Below are positions 50,804 to 60,803 of a stretch of 64,000 nt of DNA, one piece after another; position 1 is the stretch's first letter, and each line of letters begins with the position of its first letter. Made by a program: the position numbers and the translations under genes. The DNA is from Planctomycetes bacterium B3_Pla (lineage in GTDB: Bacteria; Planctomycetota; Phycisphaerae; Sedimentisphaerales; Anaerobacaceae), in contig NJBM01000005.1 of NCBI GenBank assembly GCA_005223045.1, positions 248,001-312,000 of the forward strand, read 5' to 3'. A model generated the notes under the pieces. That model was given only the letters and a program-made list of their open reading frames with translations, searched no databases and was not told where the DNA came from.

Positions 50804-53800
50804 ATGAGAACAATACAACGCATCGAAGCACACATCACACTGTTGGCTCTTGTCATGCTGCTGATCGGCATAGCGCCGGCTTTTGCCGGGACGACCGATG
50901 CGCGACGAACAGAGCTTGGAGAACGAATTCGGCAACACTGCGTAAAGAGGGAGATTTCGGGCGGGATACTGGTCTATATCGGAAACCCGGACCAAGACTT
51001 GCTCAGTGACCTCGCCGATATGTCAAGGGAGTCGTTCCTGGTAAGGGGATTGCTCCCGGAGACCAGCGACATTGACGCGAGCAGAAGACGCCTTCTTGCT
51101 GACGGCCTTTACGGCAACGTCTCTCTGGTCCACTGGACCGGGCCCGACCTGCCGTTTATCCCAAACATGGTGAATGTGCTGGTGGCTGATTCGACCACGA
51201 GGATACCCCGGGAGGAAATCCTGCGCGTGCTTGTGCCCGACGGAATCGCACTGGTCAGGAACGGAAACAGCTTGGAGGTGATTCAAAAGGAGCGTCCTCA
51301 AGAGTACGACGATTGGACGCATTATCTACATGACGCCGGCAATAACGCCGTATCCATGGATACGCAGATCGATTCCATCGCATCTCAGCAGTGGGTCGGC
51401 GGCCCGACGTGGTCCCGCCACCATGACCATGTCGCGAGCGTGACAGCCCTGGTCTCGGACGGCAGAAGGATTTTCTACGTATTTGATGAGGGGAAGACCT
51501 CGTCTATCCTCCTGCCGTCGAAGCATGCCCTGATCGCGCGCGACGCGTTCAATGGAACGGTACTCTGGAAGAAGCCGCTGCCCTCCTGGTTTCCGCACCT
51601 CTGGCCCTTCAAGAGCGGACCGGCCCAGCTGCCAAGACGGCTTGTTGCAAAGGGAGGCAAGGTTTACTTGCCGCTGGGCATGGCGGAACCTCTCAGCGTG
51701 CTCGATGCCGCTACGGGCGAAGTCCTTCGGACATTCCCGGAAACGGATGCGGTCGAAGAGGTCCTGGTTTCCGGCGGGAGGCTCTTTGTTCTCGCCAACC
51801 CGGACCCCGAAATGTTTGAAAGCTTCACCCTCGGTAACGGACTCAATGGCGACCAGAAATCCTGGGCGGGCAGGAACTGGCCCTGGGATAAGGAGAAACG
51901 AAACCTGATGGTGTTCGACGACGCCACCGGCAAGCGCCTGTGGCAGAAGAAAGCAGCCGTCGCGCCCCTTACTCTCGCCGTGGGCGCAAAAGGGCTGATG
52001 TTTTATGACGGTATTAGCGTCGTCGCCCTGGACAAAACTAATGGGAACGATTTGTGGAAATCCAAAGAGATAAGCACAAGAAAACAGTTGCCTATTTATG
52101 AAGCTCCCATCCTGGTGCTCTACGGGAGCTATGTGCTTTTCGCGGGTTCGGACGGGAAGATGACCGGCCTGGACGCACATGACGGGCGAACGCTATGGGA
52201 GACCGAGCACCTGAAAGGGGGTCACTTCTCTCCGAAGGACTTACTTGTGGTGGATGACCTGGTGTGGTCCGCCAACATCGCGGGAACAAGGCAATCCAAC
52301 TCTGGGATCTTTGTTGGCAGAGATCTGTCCACCGGTGAGGTGGTGCGCGAGATCAAGCCTGCCGAAGTGACCTACCATTTCCCGCATCACCGGTGCCATC
52401 GCGTGAAAGCCACGTCCCGCTACATTCTGGCTTCCAAGACAGGCATTGAATTCTACGACACGCAGAAGTGCCTCGAACGCGTGCACCATTGGGTCCGCGG
52501 CGGGTGCCTGTACGGTATTATGCCTGCGAACGGCTTGATCTATACGCCGATGCACAGTTGTGCCTGTTTTCTCGACTCGAAATTGACCGGCTTTAACGCG
52601 CTGGCTCCAAAACGGGCCGCAGACTATGGGCCGCATATCACAGACCGCCTTGAAAAAGGACCTGCCTACGGAAAAGTTTCAGGCTCCAGCGTTCAGGTTT
52701 CGGGAGAAGATTGGCCGACGTACAGGCATGACAATCAGCGCAGTGGTTCGACCGCGTGCGAGATCCCGGCAGAGGTTCGTGTAAGCTGGCAGGTAAAAGT
52801 GGGGAACCGTCTGAGCAGTCCGACCATCGCCGGCGGCAAGATACTTGTCACCGATATAGACCGCCACACAGTGTATGCACTGGATGCCAGGACGGGCAAG
52901 AACATGTGGAGTTATACGGCGGGAGGACGAGTCGATTCGCCTCCCACAATCCACCAGGGTTTTGTCTATTTCGGATCGGCCGACGGCTATGTCTATTGCC
53001 TGGCAGCGGAGGACGGGAGGCTTGCCTGGCGTTTCCAGGTAGCAGGCCGGGACAGACAACTCTGCGCTTACGGTCAGATCGAGTCGGTCTGGCCGGTCAG
53101 CGGTAGTGTCCTGATCAAGAATGGTAAGCTCTTCTGTGTCGGCGGTCGCTCCTCGTTCCTGGACGGCGGCCTGCCTTTTGTCCGGCTGGACGTGCCCACG
53201 GGAGCACTGGAGGCGGAATCGTGGATTGACGCGGTTGATCCGAAAAGCGGACAAAGCATCCAGATGTTGCCCAAACAATCACAGAAGCCCCCGGCTAATC
53301 CGGATATGCAGATGCCCTCGGCTCTGCCCGACATCCTGTCCAGTGACGGGAAGGACATTTTCATGCGGGTCGAGAAACTGTCTAAGGACGGAAAACGAAT
53401 TGGAACATTCACTCGCAAGGGAACCGAGGACGAATACGATGAGCGGCACATCTTCAGTTGGGGCGGATTCCTGGATGGCTCATGGCTTCATCGGATCTAC
53501 ATGAGTTATGGAAACGGCAGGATCCGAAAAGGCACGTACCTCGAATGGTTTGTCTATGGGGAGACCAATCCGGACGGCAGGCTGCTCGTGATGGACGCGG
53601 ACAAGGTCTATAGCTACGGTCTAAAACCCAAATTTCACACGTGGAGCTCGACGTTCCAGGATTTTCAACTGTTCTCGGTCAATAAAGAGATCGAGACCGA
53701 CAAAATCTCCGGGCAGACCATTTTCGGGAAGCCCTACGGCCGTGCCCCAAGGCAGAAACTTCGATTCAATTGGACCCTGGACGTTCCTTTCTATGTGCGG

Positions 53801-54097
53801 TCCATGATCAAGGCCGGAGATAAACTTTTCCTCTGTGGCCCGGAAGACATCGTTGACGAGGTGGACGTCACGAAGCGCTATCCGGCAAAGGATCTTCTGG
53901 AGAAGCTCGAGCGCCAGGACGGCATCCTCGACGGAAATGAGGGTAGCCATTTCTGGGTTGTCCGTGCCGGCGACGGAGAGGTCCTGCAAAAACTCCATCT
54001 GCCTGACCTCCCTGCTTGGGACGGCATGGCCGCGGCATACGGCCGGCTGTACTTGGCGACCCTGGAGGGCAAGCTGATTTGCCTGGCCGCGCAGTAA
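50804..54097 (+). CDS. PQQ-like beta-propeller protein with degenerate methyltransferase-like head
   Basis: 1097 aa with GAGGA before ATG 50804. The signal peptide is LLALVMLLIGIAPAFAG. Residues about 45-165 look like a Rossmann methyltransferase fold without a cofactor loop: GILVYIGNPDQDLLSDLA replaces the Gly-rich loop, MVNVLVADS sits at motif IV and ILRVLVPDGIALV at the 'RVLxPGG' strand. From about 170 to the end there are two sets of PQQ-like blades (LIARDAFNGTVLWKK, LDAATGEVLRTFP, VYALDARTGKNMWSY, DGYVYCLAAEDGRLAWRF). It may bind a ligand rather than act as a dehydrogenase. It follows the symporter after 136 nt and may be co-transcribed with it. Confidence 0.8.
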   Translation: MRTIQRIEAHITLLALVMLLIGIAPAFAGTTDARRTELGERIRQHCVKREISGGILVYIGNPDQDLLSDLADMSRESFLVRGLLPETSDIDASRRRLLADGLYGNVSLVHWTGPDLPFIPNMVNVLVADSTTRIPREEILRVLVPDGIALVRNGNSLEVIQKERPQEYDDWTHYLHDAGNNAVSMDTQIDSIASQQWVGGPTWSRHHDHVASVTALVSDGRRIFYVFDEGKTSSILLPSKHALIARDAFNGTVLWKKPLPSWFPHLWPFKSGPAQLPRRLVAKGGKVYLPLGMAEPLSVLDAATGEVLRTFPETDAVEEVLVSGGRLFVLANPDPEMFESFTLGNGLNGDQKSWAGRNWPWDKEKRNLMVFDDATGKRLWQKKAAVAPLTLAVGAKGLMFYDGISVVALDKTNGNDLWKSKEISTRKQLPIYEAPILVLYGSYVLFAGSDGKMTGLDAHDGRTLWETEHLKGGHFSPKDLLVVDDLVWSANIAGTRQSNSGIFVGRDLSTGEVVREIKPAEVTYHFPHHRCHRVKATSRYILASKTGIEFYDTQKCLERVHHWVRGGCLYGIMPANGLIYTPMHSCACFLDSKLTGFNALAPKRAADYGPHITDRLEKGPAYGKVSGSSVQVSGEDWPTYRHDNQRSGSTACEIPAEVRVSWQVKVGNRLSSPTIAGGKILVTDIDRHTVYALDARTGKNMWSYTAGGRVDSPPTIHQGFVYFGSADGYVYCLAAEDGRLAWRFQVAGRDRQLCAYGQIESVWPVSGSVLIKNGKLFCVGGRSSFLDGGLPFVRLDVPTGALEAESWIDAVDPKSGQSIQMLPKQSQKPPANPDMQMPSALPDILSSDGKDIFMRVEKLSKDGKRIGTFTRKGTEDEYDERHIFSWGGFLDGSWLHRIYMSYGNGRIRKGTYLEWFVYGETNPDGRLLVMDADKVYSYGLKPKFHTWSSTFQDFQLFSVNKEIETDKISGQTIFGKPYGRAPRQKLRFNWTLDVPFYVRSMIKAGDKLFLCGPEDIVDEVDVTKRYPAKDLLEKLERQDGILDGNEGSHFWVVRAGDGEVLQKLHLPDLPAWDGMAAAYGRLYLATLEGKLICLAAQ

Positions 54098-54194
54098 ATG
54101 GAACCATATACGGCAATCCTGCCATCGAAAGAGCCGTTTTCGGCACAAAATTAAACTTACACATAATACTTGACGCTATCAAACATCGCCGTTC

Positions 54195-54223
54195 TTGCCA
54201 TCTCACTGACATCTTGTTATAAT
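54195..54223 (+). promoter_or_regulatory. Sigma-70-like promoter before the second Gfo/Idh/MocA gene
   Basis: TTGCCA (54195-54200), 17-bp spacer, TATAAT (54218-54223). The -10 is perfect. It lies about 125 nt before ATG 54349 in the 251-bp gap after the propeller gene. Confidence 0.6.
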
Positions 54224-54348
54224 TTCCATCTTGAAAAGTCTCTTCGGGTGGTTTCAGCAGGCTTTTGCTCGTACCGCGCGAAAAGCGATTTCTCGTCAGT
54301 TGTTCTCAAGAGATGGTAATAGTTAGCTTAAAAGAAAGGTGCCTACCT

Positions 54349-55644
<1,296 letters not shown>

Positions 55645-55946
55645 CCATTCTGCGGGCAGGTCTTGACCAGCCAGGCGACGCTGCGAACCGCGAACTACAT
55701 TCTTCACCACAGAGGGTGCAACTGGTGAATCGTACTGATCGACGGTTCTTCGGTAGGATCCTTTAGCTTCATCCTGATAGGTCGTAACATGGATGCCTTA
55801 TAAAAATTTTCGGCAATAAGGATTCCAGTACTTGACTCTTGAACTCTTCATAGGTGGACGTTTCCAAAACGAAAGCAGGTACAATCACTTTGTAGAAAGA
55901 CAAGGACGGAGTTTTCGGGAGGAACAGATAAGTTCACACAAGTTCT
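55645..55946. other. Convergent intergenic gap, no gene seen
   Basis: 302 bp between the oxidoreductase and the OPA transporter, which end toward each other. I see no open frame with protein character and no strong terminator hairpin. An A/T-rich stretch near 55800-55815 is the only notable part. Confidence 0.5.
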
Positions 55947-57347
55947 TCAATGACAAGGAGGAGATTTCTTGGATGGACAGGCGATCGGGGGAACGATGTT
56001 CCATTTGGGTAGAAGGAGTAGGGTCGCAGCCAGGGTGGCACAGGCCAGAATGCTAAAGAGTACGTTCCAACTCCATCTCTCTTTGATCCAAGCCGCGCCT
56101 AACACGATCATCACTGTAGTAAGGGAGCCCAGCGCGTTGACCAGGCCGGATGCCGTAGATGCCCCCTTTTTAGTGCCGAAATCAAGGGGCGCTGTAGCGC
56201 TGATTAGTGCCTCGGGGCCGTAAAGCAGAAAGCCGAGGGCACATAACAGCAATCCCAACGCCAGCGCACTCCGGCTGGAGCTGACAATAGGGTCGAAGAC
56301 GAATAGAGTCACTGAAAGCAGAAAGAGACACACAGCGCTATAGGGCATGCGCCGACTCTGGAAGAGCTTATCCGAGGCATAACCAGCGACAAGAATGGCC
56401 AGGGCGCCCGTGATCTCAAAGAGGACGCTGAGTGCACCTGATAGGGCCATGCCCGTGCCAAGTCTCTCGTTGATATACATTGGTCCCCAGAAAAGGATGA
56501 GATAACGTGTCGGTTTCAACAGTGAATAGAGCAGGCTCAGGAAGAGGACGTTCCGGTTTTTCAGGACATTCAGAATGGTCTCCCAGGAGCCTTCGATCTC
56601 GTCTTCCGCTCGCGCACCCTGCACCAGAACCGTTTGGATCTCGCCATGATACGCTTCAATGGGGGGAAGTTCCACATCAGCGGGACGGTTTTTCTGTAGG
56701 AAAAGAAATGCCAGCCAGATCAGCAAGAGTGCGACTGCCGGCCCAAAAAAGGCAAAGCGCCAGTCCTGCCAGAGATAGGACAGGGGGCCGGCGTCAGAAG
56801 AGCCAGTTATTCTCTGCATAAGAGGGGCGAGATATTCCCCACAGATGCCGGCAAAGGGTGCGGCAATGGCTCCGCCGATTGCATAATTGGTGGACCACCA
56901 TCCCATAATCACGCCGCGCTCTTTTTGCGCGAACCAGTTGGCGATGTTCTTGGACAGGGGCGCCCAACCAGTCGATTGACACAGCCCCTGAACGAACATT
57001 AAAACACCGAACAGGAGAACCAGCCTGGAAACGCCCATGGCAAATCCCGTTATAATTGAGCCCAACATTCCCAGCAGGACCACCCGGCGCGTACCCACAC
57101 GATCGCCCAATACGCCCCAGATAAAATTCCCCAGGGCATAGGCAATCATGTAGGCGGCGTCAATATAGCCCATTTGCGTGTCAGTCATCCCGACACTCGG
57201 ATCGTCCCGCAGACCGATTTTGGCAACGGCAAAGGATTTACGGGTGAGATAGAAGCCCGCATAGGCCAACCATGTCACGCTAAATACACGCCAGCGCCAG
57301 TACTCATATTTGGGATTCTTCTGCTGAATTTTCCGGGGGTGATCCAT
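55947..57347 (-). CDS. OPA-family MFS transporter (GlpT/UhpT-like)
   Basis: 466 aa with 12 predicted membrane helices. FSVTWLAYAGFYLTRKSFAVAK, YMIAYALGNFIWGVLGDRVGTR and STGWAPLSKNIANWFAQKERG are marks of organophosphate:phosphate antiporters, which take up glycerol-3-phosphate or sugar phosphates in exchange for phosphate. TM4's GWWSTNYAIGGAIAAP also fits. Last gene of a leftward operon with a GlpA-like dehydrogenase, a partner flavoprotein and a HAD phosphatase, 9 nt after the phosphatase. This context makes glycerol-3-phosphate or a phosphodiester-derived relative the best substrate guess. Confidence 0.9.
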   Translation of the reverse strand: MDHPRKIQQKNPKYEYWRWRVFSVTWLAYAGFYLTRKSFAVAKIGLRDDPSVGMTDTQMGYIDAAYMIAYALGNFIWGVLGDRVGTRRVVLLGMLGSIITGFAMGVSRLVLLFGVLMFVQGLCQSTGWAPLSKNIANWFAQKERGVIMGWWSTNYAIGGAIAAPFAGICGEYLAPLMQRITGSSDAGPLSYLWQDWRFAFFGPAVALLLIWLAFLFLQKNRPADVELPPIEAYHGEIQTVLVQGARAEDEIEGSWETILNVLKNRNVLFLSLLYSLLKPTRYLILFWGPMYINERLGTGMALSGALSVLFEITGALAILVAGYASDKLFQSRRMPYSAVCLFLLSVTLFVFDPIVSSSRSALALGLLLCALGFLLYGPEALISATAPLDFGTKKGASTASGLVNALGSLTTVMIVLGAAWIKERWSWNVLFSILACATLAATLLLLPKWNIVPPIACPSKKSPPCH

Positions 57348-57356
57348 AGAGCTCTC

Positions 57357-58019
57357 CTATAATGACCAGCACTCGATTCGCCATTCCCGAGCCTTTGCCT
57401 CTGCGCGTAACTCTTCGGCGGGATTGACCACAACCGGGGTCCCGACGCACGCCAGCATGTCCAGGTCATTGATACTATCGGCATAGAAAGCAGCGTGTTC
57501 AAGGTCGGTTTGCAGTGACTGACAGTATTCGCGCGCTTTTACGAGTTTGCCTTCCTTCAGAAGAAAAGGCTCGACGATCCCGCCGGTGAACCGTCCGTTG
57601 ACGATTTCAGGCTCTGTTGCAAGGAGAGTCGTGATGCCGACCGCGTCCACCAGGGGCTGACTCAAAAACCGGTTCGTGCCTGTGACCAGTGCAGTGGGCA
57701 CACTCTCGGCCGAAAATTCTTCAATCACGCGATGAGCTTCAGGATATATGAACTCACGAATCCGCTCATCGAAGTGACGCTGTGTGAGGACTCGCATTTC
57801 CTCGGGCGTACGGCCGGCGAACTCACGCAGTTGGAATTCCACGAATTCCTCGATGGGGCTTTTTCCCTGATAGTAAAGATCCCAGTAATATTCTGCCTTG
57901 GCGCTGTCTTCGGCAGGCGCCATCCCCTTGTCAACGAGGAACTTCTTCCAGGACACATCACAGTCAATAGCCAATATCGTGTGATCCATATCAAAAAATA
58001 CAACGTCGAGTTCTTTCAT
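57357..58019 (-). CDS. HAD-IB-type phosphatase (SerB-like)
   Basis: 220 aa. The nucleophile motif is FFDMDHTIL (residues 8-16; the two Asp are at 10 and 12), motif II is ALVTGTNRF near 110, motif III is LLKEGKLVKA, and motif IV is FYADSINDLDML. These are typical of phosphoserine phosphatase-like HAD enzymes. The substrate is probably a small phosphate ester, perhaps glycerol phosphate in this operon. It starts 41 nt after the partner flavoprotein and ends 9 nt before the transporter. It is not part of the standard glp set, so its presence is worth noting. Confidence 0.85.
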   Translation of the reverse strand: MKELDVVFFDMDHTILAIDCDVSWKKFLVDKGMAPAEDSAKAEYYWDLYYQGKSPIEEFVEFQLREFAGRTPEEMRVLTQRHFDERIREFIYPEAHRVIEEFSAESVPTALVTGTNRFLSQPLVDAVGITTLLATEPEIVNGRFTGGIVEPFLLKEGKLVKAREYCQSLQTDLEHAAFYADSINDLDMLACVGTPVVVNPAEELRAEAKAREWRIECWSL

Positions 58020-58060
58020 TTCTCATATATCTGTTCAAATTTGCCATATACAATCCGGAT

Positions 58061-59050
58061 TCATGCAAGATACTTCAAAACGGACCTTGCGACTTTCTTG
58101 CCACTGAGGTAGCACCATTGTGCGCTATGAAATCCGCCACGAATATTGCCGGCGGCGAACCAGCCGGGCGAGGAAAGACGGTTTCCCGGGCCGATCTCGA
58201 GCAAACGCGAGGGCAAGCGCACTTCCAGCCCTCCAAGCAAGGCAAGCTCAGTATTGGGGATGAGATTCCCACTGACGACAATGCTGTCACAGGTTAGGAC
58301 TTTTTTATCGGAAATTTTTACTCCTTCAACCGATCCAAGACCTTTAACCTGCACCTCCTGAATCGATCCGTGCCATTTAGGCCGGGACCAGAAGTTGAAA
58401 TAGAGTCTTTGGAAAACATTACACTCCGGCCGTCGGCGTCTGTCCAGCACGATAGATTGCCCCGCTCCCGAAACACTAAGCTTGGCGGCGGCAGAGTAGG
58501 CAACCAAGTCAGACCCGACAATGATCGATCTCCTCATCGGCAGTATATCATTCCCGTCGATGAAATCGAACAGGTGTTTCGTGAAAAAGACGCGTGCAGG
58601 CCGCGATCCGGTCAACCATCCCCTTTCGGCGACGGATCTTTCACGACTACCACACGCCAGAGCAACGGCGTCGGCGCTTATGTCCAGCTTGCCTTTCGCG
58701 CGACTCGCCACGGTTACCCGTCGTTCGGCAGCGTGTATCTCAACAACCAGACTGTCGAGCCAGACTTCCACGTCGGTCTCTGCCAGGCGAGCTTCGAGAC
58801 CGGCGACGAATTGCTCACCAACCAGCGCACGCCCGTGGAGCCAGGAAACGAACGTGGGCACTGCCCCCGGTTTCTTCTTGCAGAGCGCCGGTATGCCGCC
58901 TACATTACTCGCCCGATCAATCAATACGACCGGGCGGATGCCTTTCCTGGCCAAAGCGACAGCCGCTCCGATGCCTGCGGGACCAGCGCCGACAATAATG
59001 ACGCGAGCATGTTTTCTGCCGCTCAAGTTCAGGTTAGTGCGCTTATCCAT
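58061..59050 (-). CDS. FAD/NAD(P)-dependent oxidoreductase, partner of the GlpA-like enzyme
   Basis: 329 aa from ATG 59050, which overlaps the GlpA-like stop (ATGGATAA). RVIIVGAGPAGIGAAVALARKG is the FAD-binding loop with the following helix, then GGIPALCKKKPGAV, and near the end GWFAAGNIRGGFHSAQWCY closes the flavin site as in pyridine-nucleotide-disulfide-like subunits of multi-subunit dehydrogenases (opine or sarcosine oxidase A-type, GlpB-like). The second nucleotide-binding site SIIVGSDLVAYSAAAKL follows. It probably passes electrons from the GlpA-like subunit to a carrier. Called by order and motif, not by full-length comparison. Confidence 0.82.
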   Translation of the reverse strand: MDKRTNLNLSGRKHARVIIVGAGPAGIGAAVALARKGIRPVVLIDRASNVGGIPALCKKKPGAVPTFVSWLHGRALVGEQFVAGLEARLAETDVEVWLDSLVVEIHAAERRVTVASRAKGKLDISADAVALACGSRERSVAERGWLTGSRPARVFFTKHLFDFIDGNDILPMRRSIIVGSDLVAYSAAAKLSVSGAGQSIVLDRRRRPECNVFQRLYFNFWSRPKWHGSIQEVQVKGLGSVEGVKISDKKVLTCDSIVVSGNLIPNTELALLGGLEVRLPSRLLEIGPGNRLSSPGWFAAGNIRGGFHSAQWCYLSGKKVARSVLKYLA

Positions 59051-60596
59051 AAATCGCCTCGTGTGCTGGGGCAATCAACTCGCTTCCCGGGCCTTTTTGT
59101 GTGATGTTGTCGAGAGGAATGTCACAATGCTCTGAAACGATTTTCGCCACGCGAACCCTGCATTCGAATCCCTGGCATCGCCCCATACTGACCCGTGTGC
59201 GGCGCTTCAGCGCATCCAAAGTTCGCGGTTTGAGCATCGAGTCGAGCGCATCGATGATTTCACCTCGGGATATTTGCTCGCAGAAACAAACCATATCAGC
59301 ATAATCGGGATTTTTCTTCACTACCCCGGCATCATCAATGGGCTTTCGCCACCAGCCCGGCCAACAACTATCGGGCCGGCTGTCAACCGCGTCGGGATCA
59401 CGGTCGAGCGACAGGTCACACTGTTCGCCCAACCCCTCTGTTACGTATTCTGCCAACGCGATCGAGGAGGTAAAACCGGTAGAGCGAATTCCTGCAATGG
59501 TCAGAATACCTGGATAGCCATCGTTGTATCGAATCAAGTAGCTGCCCTGTTTGCAGTTACAGCGCTCGCCCGCGTAAACACCGATCACCGGCTGCTTCAT
59601 CAAGCACGGGCACAGCCCCGACGCACTTGACAACATCCATCGAAGCCCTTCGGCCGTAGTGCTCGTGGCTTCGGGGCTGCCGAGCGGGAAATCCTCGGCG
59701 GTTGGACCGGCCAGCAAGTTCCCGAAAACAGTCGGGATAACCAGGACACCTTTGGTTTTCGCTGTCGGCACGGGCAATAGAATCCGTCGAACGATGCTGC
59801 GGCAGAATTTGTCAAAGATCAGAAACTGGCCACGTCGGGGATTGATATCAAAGGGAGCACCGTGGTACAAGTCGGCCAGATCACGCCCACCCAGACCCGC
59901 AGTGTTCACTAAAAGACGCGTCGCGATTCGATGCCCGCTCTCAGTCACCAGATTCTTCACTGTGCTTTGACAGTTCTCCAGCCCGACTATGTGCGCGCCA
60001 AGAAGGATGTCCACACCGTTGGCCATGGCCACTTCGGCGTAGGCGATCGAGGTTGTAAATGGGTCGGCGATAGACTCGCGGGGAATAAGAAGCCCGCCTC
60101 GAACCTCGGACGACGCATTTGGTTCGAGATGTTTCGCTTCCGCCGCATCTACGAGCCGGACATCGTCCACACCATTAGTCAGCGCTTTCTCATGAATCTT
60201 TTCCAGCTTACCTTCTTGTTCGCCATCTATGGCGAGAAGCAAGGCCCCCGACGGTTCAAATGGAATCTTGAGTTTTTGGGCCAGATCAGGCCATTTATGT
60301 GAAGCCTGAGTCACTAAGTGCGACTCGAGTGAACCGGGGGTCGAGTCAAATCCGGTATGGATGATTGCACTGTTGCCCTTGCTTGTGCCCTCACCCACAT
60401 CATATCTCTTCTCCACCAGAAGGACCCGCAACTGATATTGCGAAAGGTTGTAAGCAATGGCGCAACCAACCACACCGGCGCCAACGATCGTCACATCGTA
60501 CGGCTCGGTTCCCAATTGATCGGGAGCGGAGAGAACCAGCGGCTCTTCGATTCCGGCGTTCGGCCAATCATAGAGAATTTTGCCTTGTATGGGCAT
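59043..60596 (-). CDS. GlpA-like FAD-dependent glycerol-3-phosphate dehydrogenase with BFD domain
   Basis: 517 aa from ATG 60596 (GAAGG 8 nt upstream); GTG 60605 is an alternative. VTIVGAGVVGCAIAYNLSQYQL is the FAD loop at about 35-56, then GTSKGNSAIIHTGFDSTPGS, a conserved GlpA/L2HGDH phrase. TAGLGGRDLADLYHG and IAGIRSTGFTSSIALAEYV complete the dehydrogenase (DAO) domain. The C-terminus (about 425-485) is a BFD-like iron-sulfur domain with MVCFCEQISRGEI and GRCQGFECRVRV (four Cys). Anaerobic GlpA has exactly this pairing. It oxidises glycerol-3-phosphate to DHAP with the next gene's protein. It heads the leftward operon and diverges from the fusion gene at 60804. Confidence 0.88.
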   Translation of the reverse strand: MPIQGKILYDWPNAGIEEPLVLSAPDQLGTEPYDVTIVGAGVVGCAIAYNLSQYQLRVLLVEKRYDVGEGTSKGNSAIIHTGFDSTPGSLESHLVTQASHKWPDLAQKLKIPFEPSGALLLAIDGEQEGKLEKIHEKALTNGVDDVRLVDAAEAKHLEPNASSEVRGGLLIPRESIADPFTTSIAYAEVAMANGVDILLGAHIVGLENCQSTVKNLVTESGHRIATRLLVNTAGLGGRDLADLYHGAPFDINPRRGQFLIFDKFCRSIVRRILLPVPTAKTKGVLVIPTVFGNLLAGPTAEDFPLGSPEATSTTAEGLRWMLSSASGLCPCLMKQPVIGVYAGERCNCKQGSYLIRYNDGYPGILTIAGIRSTGFTSSIALAEYVTEGLGEQCDLSLDRDPDAVDSRPDSCWPGWWRKPIDDAGVVKKNPDYADMVCFCEQISRGEIIDALDSMLKPRTLDALKRRTRVSMGRCQGFECRVRVAKIVSEHCDIPLDNITQKGPGSELIAPAHEAIYG

Positions 60597-60803
60597 ACTT
60601 GACACCTTCGATCTTCATCCGGCATTATGATTGTCACTGTCCATCTTGTCAAGTGGCCAATAACATGTTCTTTCATTCTGCGCATAACATAACAAATAGT
60701 TGTTTTTCTTAAAGAAATCAGTATCATAGTGATATTCGACAGCTTGGCTGTGTAACCAAGTGTTCTGCCGAAAAACAAAGTGGTTGTATTATGTCGAGAA
60801 TAT

